Origin: Panulirus ornatus
Lineage: Eukaryota > Arthropoda > Malacostraca > Decapoda > Palinuridae
Direction: 5' to 3'
Assembly: GCF_036320965.1 (NCBI RefSeq)
Contig: NC_092226.1
Span: 14,914,891-14,978,890, forward strand
DNA length: 64,000 nt
A program made the position numbers and the translations under genes. The notes under the pieces are model-generated. The model did not search any database, was not told the DNA's origin, and saw only the letters and a list, made by a program, of their open reading frames with translations. Shown in pieces: positions 1 to 10,353 of this stretch; the first letter of the stretch is position 1, and the number at the start of each line of letters is the position of its first letter.

Positions 1-820
1 TATGAAGTCTGTTGGGGATGAGAGAGCTTGGGAAGTGAGTCAATTGTTGTTCGCTGATGATACAGCGCTGGTGGCTGATTCATGTGAGAAACTGCAGAAG
101 CTGGTGACTGAGTTTGGTAAAGTGTGTGGAAGAAGAAAGTTGAGAGTAAATGTGAATAAGAGCAAGGTTATTAGGTACAGTAGGGGTGAGGGTCAAGTCA
201 ATTGGGAGGTGAGTTTGAATGGAGAAAAACTGGAGGAAGTGAAGTGTTTTAGATATCTGGGAGTGGATCTGTCAGCGGATGGAACCATGGAAGCGGAAGT
301 GGATCATAGGGTGGGGGAGGGGGCGAAAATTTTGGGAGCCTTGAAAAATGTGTGGAAGTCGAGAACATTATCTCGGAAAGCAAAAATGGGTATGTTTGAG
401 GGAATAGTGGTTCCAACAATGCTGTATGGTTGCGAGGCGTGGGCTATGGATAGAGATGTGCGCAGGAGGATGGATGTGCTGGAAATGAGATGTTTGAGGA
501 CAATGTGTGGTGTGAGGTGGTTTGATCGAGTAAGTAACGTAAGGGTAAGAGAGATGTGTGGAAATAAAAAGAGCGTGGTTGAGAGAGCAGAAGAGGGTGT
601 TTTGAAATGGTTTGGGCACATGGAGAGAATGAGTGAGGAGAGATTGACCAAGAGGATATATGTGTCGGAGGTGGAGGGAACGAGGAGAAGAGGGAGACCA
701 AATTGGAGGTGGAAAGATGGAGTGAAAAAGATTTTGTGTGATCGGGGCCTGAACATGCAGGAGGGTGAAAGGAGGGCAAGAAATAGAGTGAATTGGAGTC
801 ATGTGGTATACAGGGGTTGA
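1..820 (+). CDS. Reverse transcriptase C-terminal part of LINE copy A (partial, open at left edge)
   Basis: The frame is open from the window edge to a TGA at 818-820. The methionine at base 2 is internal to the protein and aligns with residue 549 of the longer copy, so it is not a start. Visible motifs are the RT catalytic box LLFADDTALV near the beginning, then YGCEAW and the C-terminal tract RRRGRPNWRWKDGVKK, which is typical of the region behind the RT in RTE-like elements. Over 272 residues I count five differences from the copy at 10545-13019. Those changes do not touch the catalytic aspartates. The product would act in target-primed reverse transcription, but this copy alone cannot be judged complete. 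Confidence 0.88.
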   Translation, partial: MKSVGDERAWEVSQLLFADDTALVADSCEKLQKLVTEFGKVCGRRKLRVNVNKSKVIRYSRGEGQVNWEVSLNGEKLEEVKCFRYLGVDLSADGTMEAEVDHRVGEGAKILGALKNVWKSRTLSRKAKMGMFEGIVVPTMLYGCEAWAMDRDVRRRMDVLEMRCLRTMCGVRWFDRVSNVRVREMCGNKKSVVERAEEGVLKWFGHMERMSEERLTKRIYVSEVEGTRRRGRPNWRWKDGVKKILCDRGLNMQEGERRARNRVNWSHVVYRG

Positions 821-1016
821 CGTGCTGTCAGTGGATTGAAGCAAGGCATGTGAAGCGTCTGGGGTAAACCATGGAAAGCTGTGTAGGTATGTATATTTGC
901 GTGTGTGGACGTGTGTATGTACATGTGTATGGGGGGGGGGGGGGTTGGGCCATTTCTTTCGTCTGTTTCCTTGCGCTACCTCGCAAACGCGGGAGACAGC
1001 GACAAAGTATAAAAAA

Positions 1017-1031
<15 letters not shown>
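1..1031 (+). mobile_element. LINE copy A (RTE-like non-LTR retrotransposon), 3' part, cut by the window edge
   Basis: This is the 3' end of the main LINE family of the window. It runs from inside the reverse transcriptase to a 3' UTR of about 190 bp that ends in a poly-A run near 1008-1033, followed by a short (TA)n tract. The UTR end carries the family signature gcgctacctcgc then gacagcgacaaagtat before the A run. The element continues left of base 1. It is almost identical to the copy at 10337-13025, which lies in the opposite orientation, so it is a young insertion. The clade (RTE-like) is inferred from the protein motifs; a phylogeny could move it to a neighbouring APE-type clade. Confidence 0.9.
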
Positions 1032-1050
<19 letters not shown>

Positions 1051-1185
1051 CGGTCTGAACCAGCTTTGCCTTCAATGTCTCAACCATCCTTGGTTTTGCT
1101 CTGCATTCGAGGAAAAAATGATGAGGAGGACTCACACTTCCATGTGGGTCAGCACGGAGCCCTCTCCACCACCTCCTGATGATGA

Positions 1186-1290
1186 CTACCACCACCACCA
1201 TCACCACCACTACCGCTCTCCACCATCATCCACCACTACCGCTCTCCACCATCACTACCGCTCTCCACCATCATCCATCACCACCTGGTA
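1186..1290. repeat. CCACCA-rich array with a repeated ctaccgctctccaccat unit
   Basis: Trinucleotide-like CAC/CAT runs pass into three imperfect copies of a roughly 20-26 bp unit. The stretch 1290-1705 that follows is C/T-rich, and I recognise nothing in it. Confidence 0.7.
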
Positions 1291-1710
1291 CCACCCACCA
1301 CATCCACGCTCTCTTTCACATCACAGAAAGACATGCACGACTCCTTGTCGGCAATCACCTCCGACCTCGCCCCCAAACTGCGTTATCTCTTAAGAACACT
1401 TGCCCAAGACGCTCTCTCTCACACAATCTCTCTTGCCCCTTTGAGGACAACTAACCCGCCCCCCACCTTCTTCGCCTGCCTCTCTGATTCAATAGCTCCA
1501 TCCTTACTAATTACTTTTCCCGCGAATTCTAATGATTGAATCTATCACGCCCTCCGCACTCTCAAAACAACCCTTCGCGAGGAGAACCCCGGGCCCTCTA
1601 ATGCACACCCTCTCGGCTATATCATCTGCGTGTAAATTCCATTTGCAGTTCTACGAATCTCTTCAACTTGCGTTTATTTTCCCATTCGACTTAACCTGCC
1701 GTGAGCGTCG

Positions 1711-1774
<64 letters not shown>

Positions 1775-1872
1775 CAAGTGGCTGACGAACACGGGCTGTC
1801 AGTCAGTGCATCTCGCTTCGTTCCTTCGCCAAGGCGACACTCCTGACTTCGCTCTCCTGCAGCTAGCAACTG

Positions 1873-1961
<89 letters not shown>
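1711..1961. repeat. Compound microsatellite (TA)n, then (TC)n, then (TATC)n
   Basis: (TA)n covers about 1711-1773, (TC)n about 1878-1924 and (TATC)n about 1925-1961, with some 100 bp of non-repetitive sequence between the first two. Confidence 0.95.
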
Positions 1962-2278
1962 CTCTCAATGATACTGTATCAAACTTTTAAGCCACTCCTT
2001 CCAAATATATTCTACGGTGAAGGAAGAGATAAAGTTTTTTTCTTTTTAGAAGTTCTCTTCTCTGTACACACTGGTCTCACCAAGTCCTAAATTAATCAAA
2101 AGTATTCTGCCGGCACTTCGAGTGCACAATTCTCCAATATTCTACTAACCAGTAGTTTGACAAGAGGCTACACACTCCACTGTCATTACTTCTTTTACAG
2201 CTGCCATTTGCATCGGCACATCCCGACTGAATGCCACACCTTCACCACATTGGCCTTTATATAAATGTCAAAATATAA

Positions 2279-2280
<2 letters not shown>

Positions 2281-2336
<56 letters not shown>

Positions 2337-2371
2337 ACGGTCTACATAAAGTCCTTTTTCACATACCTGCC

Positions 2372-2430
<59 letters not shown>
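2281..2430. repeat. Two (TC)n microsatellites
   Basis: (TC)n at about 2281-2334 and 2373-2430 are split by a short unique spacer. The stretch 1962-2280 holds nothing I recognise. Confidence 0.95.
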
Positions 2431-2432
<2 letters not shown>

Positions 2433-3646
2433 CACTCATCATTTCCTCACTTTACCATGGGTCCAGAAACCGTTTTTTTTTTTTCATGAACGAGTCGGGA
2501 CAACTTAGTACCAATTAATAAGCTACTGGCAGCAACTCACCACACCAGGCAATCATGTAAACTTACGTCAAAAAAAAAAAAAAACTACTTCAAAGGAAAA
2601 TACAAACACGAACCATCAGAAATGCAGAACTACAATGTACATATGGATATACAGAGCGAAAAAAAAAAAAAATATCGAACTATCACGATATGATTGCTGT
2701 TTAATGAGGGCAATATAGAGAACTGATTTTTTTTTTCTCAGCATCAAATAAGATATAGTTAATAAGGGCTCATTACACAAGGCTGGCCACGTGAATCATA
2801 ATACCGTAATACGACTGGTCCAAGACAATTTGCTCTTATCCTTGTCTTTCCCTTTTTCTCCTTTCCACTTTTCATTTGTCTCTATCTAAAAAAAAAATGT
2901 AAATAATCAAAATAAACGTGTTACTTTTTCCAGCTTTCCGACCGCATTTCACATATCCTATACGTATCTTTCCTCTCGGCCACATATATCAAAAATTTCT
3001 GGCCGCATGCGGCCGAAAAAAAAAAGAGAATTACGGACTCCTTGATCTTTCAAGTCCTCCCGTTCTTTAAACCTCTGATTCCTGTCGTTTTATGCTCCAG
3101 AATCTGATTCATCACGTTCTTTGACCCCCCTGACTCCTTCCGTTCTTTGGTTTCACCGTCCCCTCTCCTGTGATCCACACTACACACCATCGCATCTCGC
3201 CCAAGGTTCAACCTCCTCCCCAACTATTTTCCACCTTTCCCTTGCTGATTTCTCGGTCGGTCATCAATACTCCCTTCATTCATTCATTCGCATTTCCTCT
3301 CACACCCCTTTATTCATCTCTGAATCAAGCTAAGATTTGGAGGAGGAGGAGGAGGAGGAGGGGAAAAGAATATGACGAAAAGGATACGAGAGTAAGATCA
3401 CGTCAGAATACCAAACAGCTTTTGGTCGAGTTGGGATGAAATTCGCGTTTGACTTCAGCAGGATAACCCAACTCTCCTCTCCTCTCTTCTCCTCTCCTCT
3501 CCTTCCCTGGACGAAGGGAAGACCTATGTTAGTAATCTCTCCGACGGTCCCCAACACTGTGGTGGCTTCGCGAACTGTGCAGTCGGGCCTGCTGTCGCAA
3601 CACAAGCCAAAAAAAGAAACAAAGAAGAACTACCACAACAAACGGT

Positions 3647-3651
<5 letters not shown>
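2431..3651. other. Gene-poor stretch, nothing recognised
   Basis: AT-rich sequence with scattered poly-A and poly-T runs of 8-14 bases, a short (GGA)n at 3343-3362 and a ctcctctc run at 3470-3505. Open frames here are short and have no recognisable motif. Confidence 0.6.
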
Positions 3652-3724
<73 letters not shown>

Positions 3725-4010
3725 GAAACACAAGAGGCTATACGTGCATTAGTCACAAGGTTGGGATCAGCAGCGAGGGAAAGGTAGGACTGGCAGAATG
3801 TAGTGCGAGGGGAGGGTGGAAATGGCGATATGCGGTCAAGGGAGAGGGTGCGATCGGCAATATGTGGTCGAGAGTGAATGCAAGTGACGTGTGGAGGAGG
3901 AAGAACAGGAGGAGGAGAAGAGGAGGAGGAGGACGAGAGGTGGTGGTGGAGGAGGAGATGGAGGAGGAGAAGGAGATGGAGCAGGAGGAGGAGGAAGGGA
4001 GGAAGGGGAA
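3652..4010. repeat. (GA)n at 3652-3721 and imperfect (GGA)n at 3890-4000
   Basis: A pure (GA)n tract of about 70 bp is followed, after 170 bp of plain sequence, by a purine-rich GGA/GAA tract. The arginine- and glutamate-rich frames over it are translations of the repeat. Confidence 0.92.
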
Positions 4011-4424
4011 ACCTGGCGCAAGAACCTATCACCCTTAAAAAAAATAACAAATTGGATCCAAATTAAATTCATACATTTCCAATGCCAAAAAGGAACTACC
4101 TAATTACAGCACCAGTGATCCAACAAATGAGCTTGCTCCAGAGACGACTAAAACTCCAAACATCCCAGTCGTCTAGCAGCATTTCCAGCAGGCCCAGGAG
4201 GAGGAAAATGAAAGCGATGGAAGCTGGAAAAAAAATAAAAACCGACATTCCCTGGAGTACTGAAGACTGGAGAGGAAAGATTTCTTAAAGGAAAATACAA
4301 AAGGACATCAGCCACTTCGGGACATGACATACGACTGTCTCTCAACAAGACATGTTCCTTATGAACACGACGTTTCACAAGGTGATTTTGAGGTCAAGGG
4401 TCATACAAGACCGCAAACAGGCAG

Positions 4425-4427
<3 letters not shown>

Positions 4428-4492
<65 letters not shown>

Positions 4493-4620
4493 CTAGCCAG
4501 GCTACGTCCAGACAAACACCTGCGCCACGAATTCCTGCAGGGCAACGTCGCACCCTTCATCCATCTCCCTGATGGATCTAGCACGTCCTCACCACGACAC
4601 CGTCCCGCTCCTAAACCACA

Positions 4621-4663
<43 letters not shown>

Positions 4664-4664
4664 C
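4428..4664. repeat. Two (CA)n microsatellites
   Basis: (CA)n at about 4428-4491 and 4620-4663 flank about 125 bp of GC-richer unique sequence. Flanking stretches 4010-4427 and 4665-5040 contain no gene I recognise. Confidence 0.95.
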
Positions 4665-5044
4665 CCAAATTTGCTGCTGTGCAACCTCGCAAACCAGAAT
4701 CCATCAGGACCCAACGCTGGCTGTGGCAGCAACACCAGCTACCAGCGCCCGTCCGTCTGGGATCTTTCTATACACGACAGGAAATCACACATTCCCACAC
4801 CCATCCACCTCCCAGCTGGAGGTTGTGAGGAGGAGCAGCAGCAGCAAGGTGGGATGAGGAGGAGGATGAAGAGGAGGCTGCATCAAGCCAACGTCTTCCC
4901 CCACGACATTGGTGCCTGGATTCGAACTACGCCCAGAACACCCAACCACCCATTCCCTTCCTCCGTCCTGCATCCGTGTGTCCGAGACATCGAGGCCAAT
5001 TCATCTTCCGGACAAGCTTTGTTCAAGGTCTCGTGTGGGTAGTT

Positions 5045-5045
<1 letters not shown>

Positions 5046-5090
<45 letters not shown>
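5046..5090. repeat. (TA)n at the 3' end of LINE copy B
   Basis: About 22 TA units directly adjoin the LINE 3' terminus. The same arrangement is seen at the other young LINE copies. Confidence 0.93.
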
Positions 5091-5091
<1 letters not shown>

Positions 5092-6263
5092 CATACTTAG
5101 TCGCTGTCTCCCGCGTTAGCGAGGTAGCGCAAGGAAGTAGACAAAAGAATGGCCCAACCCACCCACATACACATGTATATATATAAACGCCCACACACGC
5201 ATATATACGTACCTATATATTTCAACGTATACATACATATACATATACAGATATATACATGTATACACATGTACACATATTCATGCTTCCTGCCTTCATC
5301 CATTTCCGTTGCTATCCCGCCACACATGAAATAGCATCCCCCTCCACCCGCGAGCGCGCGAGGTAGCAGTAGGAAAAGACAACAAAGGCCACATTTGATC
5401 ACACTCAGTCTCTAGCTGTCATGCATAATGCACCGAAAACACAGCTCCCTTTCCACATCCAGGTCCCACAAAACTTTCCATAGTTTACCCTAGACGCTTC
5501 ACATGCCCTGGTTCAATCCATTGATAGCACGTCGACCCCGGTATACCACATCGTTCCAATTCAATCTATTCCTTGAACGCCTTTCACCCCCCCCCCCCCC
5601 CCACCCCCGTATGTTCAGGCCCCGTTCGCTTGAAATATTTTTCACTCCATCCTTCCACCTCCAATTTGGTCTCCCGCTTCTCCTCGTTCCCTCTACCTCT
5701 GACATATATATCCTTTTTGTCAATATTTCGTCACCCATTTTCTCCATGTAACCAAACCATTTCCAATACACCCTCTTCTGCTCTCTCCACTACACCCCTT
5801 TTATTACTACACATCTCTCTTACCCTTTCATTACTTACTCGATCAAACCACCCACACCACATATTGTCCTTAAACATCTCATTTCCAGCACATCCACCCT
5901 CCCCCGCACAACCCTAACTATAGCCCACGCCTCGCAGCCATATAACATTGTTGGAACCACTATTCCTTCAAACATACCCATTTTTGCTTTCCGAGATAAT
6001 GTTCTCGACTTCCACACATTCTTCAACGCTCCCACAACCTTTGCCCCCTCCCCTACCCTGTGACTCACTTCCGCTTCCATGGTTCCATCCGCTGCCAAAT
6101 CCACTCCCAGATATCTAAAACACTTCACTTCCTCTAGTTTTTCTTCCATTCAAACTTACCTCCCAATTGACTTGTTCCTCAACCCTAGTGAACCTAATAT
6201 CCTTGCTCTGATTCGCATTTACTCTCAGCTTTCTTCTTTCACACACTTTGCCAAACTCAGTTG
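5091..6263 (-). mobile_element. LINE copy B, 5'-truncated, long-UTR subfamily, frameshifted
   Basis: On the minus strand this copy carries the C-terminal third of the LINE protein in broken frames: GRPNWRWKDGVK near 5650 and YGCEAWA near 5930. It ends with a 3' UTR of about 400 bp. Unlike copies A, C and D, the UTR holds the terminal motif agcgaggtagcgc near 5118 and a second, decayed version near 5355. The 3' end abuts a (TA)n tract at 5046-5090. Homology stops near 6263, inside the region after the catalytic FADD box, so the copy is strongly 5'-truncated. Frameshifts mean no usable product. Confidence 0.88.
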
Positions 6264-6683
6264 CGTGTGTCTGTGATCTTATATTCATGATGTAAAAAGA
6301 AAGAGACAATTTCTTTTCTCTCGTCTTCCTCCTTTTCGGTTGGTATGTCGCTGCGCTTTCCCGTTTTCTTTACATTTCATCTCTCTCTCACTCGTGAATC
6401 AGATTTTCTTTTTCAATCATTCTTGTGGCGAGGAGGTAAAGAAAAAAAGAAAAAAAAAAAAAAATTGCGACGCTCCATCCATCTCCCTCCGAGCTAACTC
6501 CTCTCCACGTTTTCTTTTTCACCCCCCCACCCCTCGCCCCCACGGTGGCTGGTCCCATTTTTCGTCTCGTCTCTCGCGCCTCCTGATTGAGATCACTACT
6601 CCCCCTCACCCCCAGCGTTTTGTCGTACCTACCCGCACGACGCGAGGTGGAGGAAGGGAGCGGAGGGGAGGGGGTGCAAAGGA

Positions 6684-6687
6684 GGAG

Positions 6688-6764
<77 letters not shown>

Positions 6765-6894
6765 AAACACACACACACACACACACTCACACGCACTATA
6801 TACAAAGATTGATCACAAGAGCGTCTTTCTTTACACTCAACAAAGAATTCCCTCCTCTGGTTATCACCCGAGAGCTGAAGGAGAGTGAATAACC

Positions 6895-6970
<76 letters not shown>
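6684..6970. repeat. (GA)n, (CA)n, (GA)n compound cluster
   Basis: (GA)n spans about 6690-6762 and (CA)n 6766-6786. A second (GA)n spans 6895-6970. The stretch 6264-6683 between LINE B and this cluster has short poly-A and C-rich runs and no recognisable gene. Confidence 0.95.
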
Positions 6971-6971
<1 letters not shown>

Positions 6972-7110
6972 CCACTTCCCCGGGGGCAAGCCGAGCTTGT
7001 ATTCCCAGTACGGAGTAGCTTTCCTCAGCTTCCTATGCACGACGCGGGCTTGCAGAAGCAGCCAACAGGGAATGGCGCTCTCTTTACCAAACACAGATTT
7101 TGTATGCATA

Positions 7111-7313
<203 letters not shown>

Positions 7314-7675
7314 TACAAAAGATTACGTCTAACGTACTTATACTAAGGTAGGTTTTCTCCTTCTCTCTCGCTCTGCTCCTACATCCACTTACTCCTCTCC
7401 ATTAATCTTCCTTACCCTCCCCCCCCAACACAACTCCCTCCACCCAAATCCCCCTCATCACACCCCCTCACTCCATCTTTTCCCCAAAGGAGAAACGTCG
7501 TCCCAAGATCCCCCCTTAACAAGATCACACCCCGAGATAACTTATAACACGATTAATCTAATCACACTTCTCACTCGGGCGAAACACGTACATTTCTCAA
7601 AGATCTCAGGAGCGTAAACGGACGGGCGGACGTCCGCAGCTGCTTCGTCGGGATCATGTGGATCAACGGTGGACC

Positions 7676-7925
7676 AGTCAGCCAAGCCAGCTGTCCTTCA
7701 CGGCCGGGTGGGTGAAGGGCGTCAGCCAAGCCAGCTGTCCTTCACGGACGGGTGGGTGAAGGGTGTCAGCCAAGCCAGCTGTCCTTCACGGCCAGGTGGG
7801 TAAAGGGTGTCAGCCAAAGCAGCTGTCCTTCACGGCTAGGTGGGTGAAGGGTGTCAGCCAAACCAGCTGTCCTTCACGGCCAGGTGGGTGAAGGGTGTCA
7901 GCCAAACCAGCTGTCTTTAACGGCA
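7676..7925. repeat. 44-bp minisatellite, about 5.7 copies
   Basis: The unit contains gccagctgtccttcacgg and ggtgggtgaaggg. Unit starts fall at 7681, 7725, 7769, 7813, 7857 and 7901, an exact 44-bp period with few substitutions. The upstream stretch 7313-7675 is C-rich and I see nothing else in it. Confidence 0.93.
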
Positions 7926-7989
7926 TGTTGATGCAAGACTGATCATCACATGTATACCTAAAATACACCCGAGTGAACGGGTGCCATAT

Positions 7990-8090
7990 CTTCAGCAACG
8001 TCTCAGTATACATACATGTATACTCAGTCCGTCTCGGTATACATACATGTATACTCAGTCCGTCTCCGTATGCATAAATGTATACTCAAG
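7990..8090. repeat. 31-bp tandem repeat with a near-palindromic centre
   Basis: Units starting at 8007, 8038 and 8069 carry tatacatacatgtata followed by ctcagtccgtctc. The inner tacatgta is a perfect palindrome. Confidence 0.85.
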
Positions 8091-8253
8091 CCATTAGAGA
8101 CGGCCAGTAGAAAATGAAGATTCAGCTGAAAATCATGTTGCTAACCGCTGGTAAACCTTTCAGTCCAGCCCACTGGTGATCTGCCACACACATACTGACC
8201 ACAGTAACACCATGACGAAAGAAATACTTAATTATTCCGACAGAATCGAACGT

Positions 8254-8256
<3 letters not shown>

Positions 8257-8317
<61 letters not shown>
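8257..8317. repeat. (GA)n microsatellite
   Basis: About 30 GA units. Confidence 0.95.
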
Positions 8318-8319
<2 letters not shown>

Positions 8320-9026
8320 ATGTTACAGTCATATACAAGGAATGCTTCACTTATACATCGACCTGACCCTCGACCAAGGAGACTGTCAACCCTAAAATCA
8401 TCAAGAAGAAGAGTGTTTTTCAATCTTGGGTCGTCTCTTCTTCAGTTGATGCTCCTCTGAGAAGGTCATTTTCTATGCGTAGTCCTCCTCACATCTGTCC
8501 TCAGGCATGTCTTAACTAAAGTTCTGTGTTTCTAAGTATGAGCTGCCGCTGTGCCCAGCTGTCAAGTACTCGTCTTTGTAACGGTGGTGAAGGAAACAAC
8601 TCAACTCTTATTGTGTTTTGAGGAGGAGAGTGTGTGGGGTGAAATTCAGACAACGTACTGGACTGGACGGGGCTTCCTCCTCGTTTTCATTTCCTCCTGC
8701 CAGTTGACCTCTGGCTTGGCCGGATTGTAAGGCAGGACTTGACTCACTTTCGTCGTTATCTTGGTCATCGTGGTATGAGGTTATCCTTAAGAACCCGAGA
8801 GCCTAGTTCTTCTGGTGGGGTGCTGAAGCTTTCCCCCCTTTTAAAACAGTTCAGTAACACCTGAACCACACTGGCTCACGTCAGGAACCTTCACACACAC
8901 ACACACCTTCGCTAATTTTATTAAATCTCTCTCCTCAAGCCGGGCTAAACGGTCGACTGGAGGGTTCAAAGTCTTGTCAAAGTTCCGTTCCTTGATGAAT
9001 TTTTAAAGTTCGACCTTGGGAGGGGT

Positions 9027-9057
<31 letters not shown>

Positions 9058-9249
9058 GGGGGGAGAGGAGATGGGTGACATGGGCGCGCGTGTCTCAGAG
9101 TGTGAAGTTCAATTAACAGCTTCTGTTTCCCTGGGAACAAAGTCCAACATATACTTACGAAATCCATCATAAACCATCTACTTTACTGATGCTCTTTGGA
9201 GTTTCTGACAACCCCCTCGTCCTCTCTTCAGTTTAACCGTGTCTCGCGT
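8318..9249. other. Unique stretch, nothing recognised; (GT)n-poly-G run at 9025-9063
   Basis: No frame here has a recognisable motif. A GT run passes into more than 20 consecutive guanines near 9040-9063, which could be G-quadruplex-forming or an assembly weak spot. Confidence 0.55.
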
Positions 9250-9472
9250 GAGGACATCATACGAATAAAAACATCCATATACACACATCGTGAGGACATC
9301 ACACGAATAAAACCATCCATATATACAAACACATCATGAGGACATCATACGAATAAAAACATCCATATATATACATACACATCGCGAGGACATCATATTA
9401 ATAATACCATCCATATATATACACATCATGAGCACATCACACGAATAAAAACATCCATATATACATATACTC
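9250..9472. repeat. Minisatellite of about 42-48 bp, five copies
   Basis: Each unit carries gaggacatcatacgaataaa and then catccatata, followed by a variable-length (TA/CA) tail that accounts for the changing period. The following stretch 9473-9788 shows nothing I recognise. Confidence 0.88.
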
Positions 9473-9788
9473 CTATGTTTGGCGACGTGGTATACAGTCA
9501 CTAGGGGGGCTGTGAAATCCAGCTAGGTCTGACCCGAGTCTGATCTAAGAATTTCCGGGTCTAAGGACATGCTCCCTTTGTGCAGCAACTGTAGGACACT
9601 CGAGGTAAGCCACAGGACACACCAGATTGCCCCTGTGTCCTATCTTTCCCAAAAGGGTGGTCGCGTCCCCAGGTGGGGTCCCGAAGAAGGAAGAGGATAT
9701 TCCATGGAGGTCGCAAGCTGTCTTCGCTGCACTAGTAAAAAACATATTTCCTCAGCGCAAGGCCCTGAATGAACACGTGTGAGGAAAG

Positions 9789-9816
9789 GATATATATATA
9801 TATATATATATATATA
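9789..9816. repeat. (TA)n in front of a Penelope-like terminal block
   Basis: A short TA run directly precedes the block beginning ttcctatgagtcc. Confidence 0.9.
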
Positions 9817-9962
9817 TTCCTATGAGTCCACGGGGGAAATGAAACACGACAAGTTCACAAGTGCACTTTCGTGTCATAATTATATCATCAGGGGAGAGAC
9901 AAGAGAGAAATATAAGTCAGTTGATATACAACGAAGAGACGTAGCTAGGACGCCATTTGGTA

Positions 9963-9965
<3 letters not shown>
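9817..9965 (-). mobile_element. Penelope-like element terminal fragment with hammerhead-like core
   Basis: This block is shared with 16603-16696 and 17396-17489 and, more distantly, with 53797-53985. Read on the minus strand it has cttgtctctccc, an intact CTGATGA at 9891-9885, an A/T-rich helix II region, CGAAA, the palindrome gtgcac and then TT. The order and spacing match the conserved strand of a type I hammerhead ribozyme as described for Penelope-like terminal repeats. Helix I has a mismatch at its second pair. Assignment to PLE is inferred from its resemblance to the blocks that flank the coding PLE at 26580-28045. Confidence 0.55.
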
Positions 9966-10060
<95 letters not shown>

Positions 10061-10063
10061 TTC
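9966..10063. repeat. (TA)n followed by poly-T
   Basis: About 39 TA units run into about 20 T. On the minus strand this is the poly-A-(TA)n tail of the SINE-like element that follows. Confidence 0.93.
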
Positions 10064-10292
10064 ATACTATTTGCCATTTCCCGCGCTAGCGAGGTAGCGT
10101 TAAGAACAGAGAACTGGGCCTTAGAGGGAATATCCTCACCTGACCCCCTTCTCTGTTCCTTCTTTTGGAAAATTAAAAAAAAACAAGAAAGGGGAGGATT
10201 TCCAGCCACCCGCTCCCTCCCCTTTTAGTCGCCTTCTACGACACGCAGGGAATACGTGGGAAGTATTCTTTCTCCCCTATCCCCAGGGATAA
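10043..10292 (-). mobile_element. SINE-like element sharing the LINE 3' terminal motif
   Basis: Read on the minus strand this is a short non-coding element of about 230 bp. It contains ctgcgtgtcgtagaaggcga and an internal A run, and it ends in aacgctacctcgctagcg then gggaaatggcaaatagtatg, poly-A and (TA)n. The terminal cgctacctcgct resembles the 3' end of the neighbouring LINE family (gcgctacctcgc). That is the pattern expected of a SINE mobilised by a partner LINE. I do not see a clear tRNA-like head with A and B boxes. It could instead be a non-autonomous LINE derivative. Confidence 0.55.
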
Positions 10293-10308
10293 CATATATC
10301 ACCCATCC

Positions 10309-10336
<28 letters not shown>
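10309..10336. repeat. (TA)n at the 3' end of LINE copy C
   Basis: The TA run lies between the SINE-like unit's neighbourhood and the LINE poly-A tail, which reads as T on the + strand. Confidence 0.9.
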
Positions 10337-10353
<17 letters not shown>

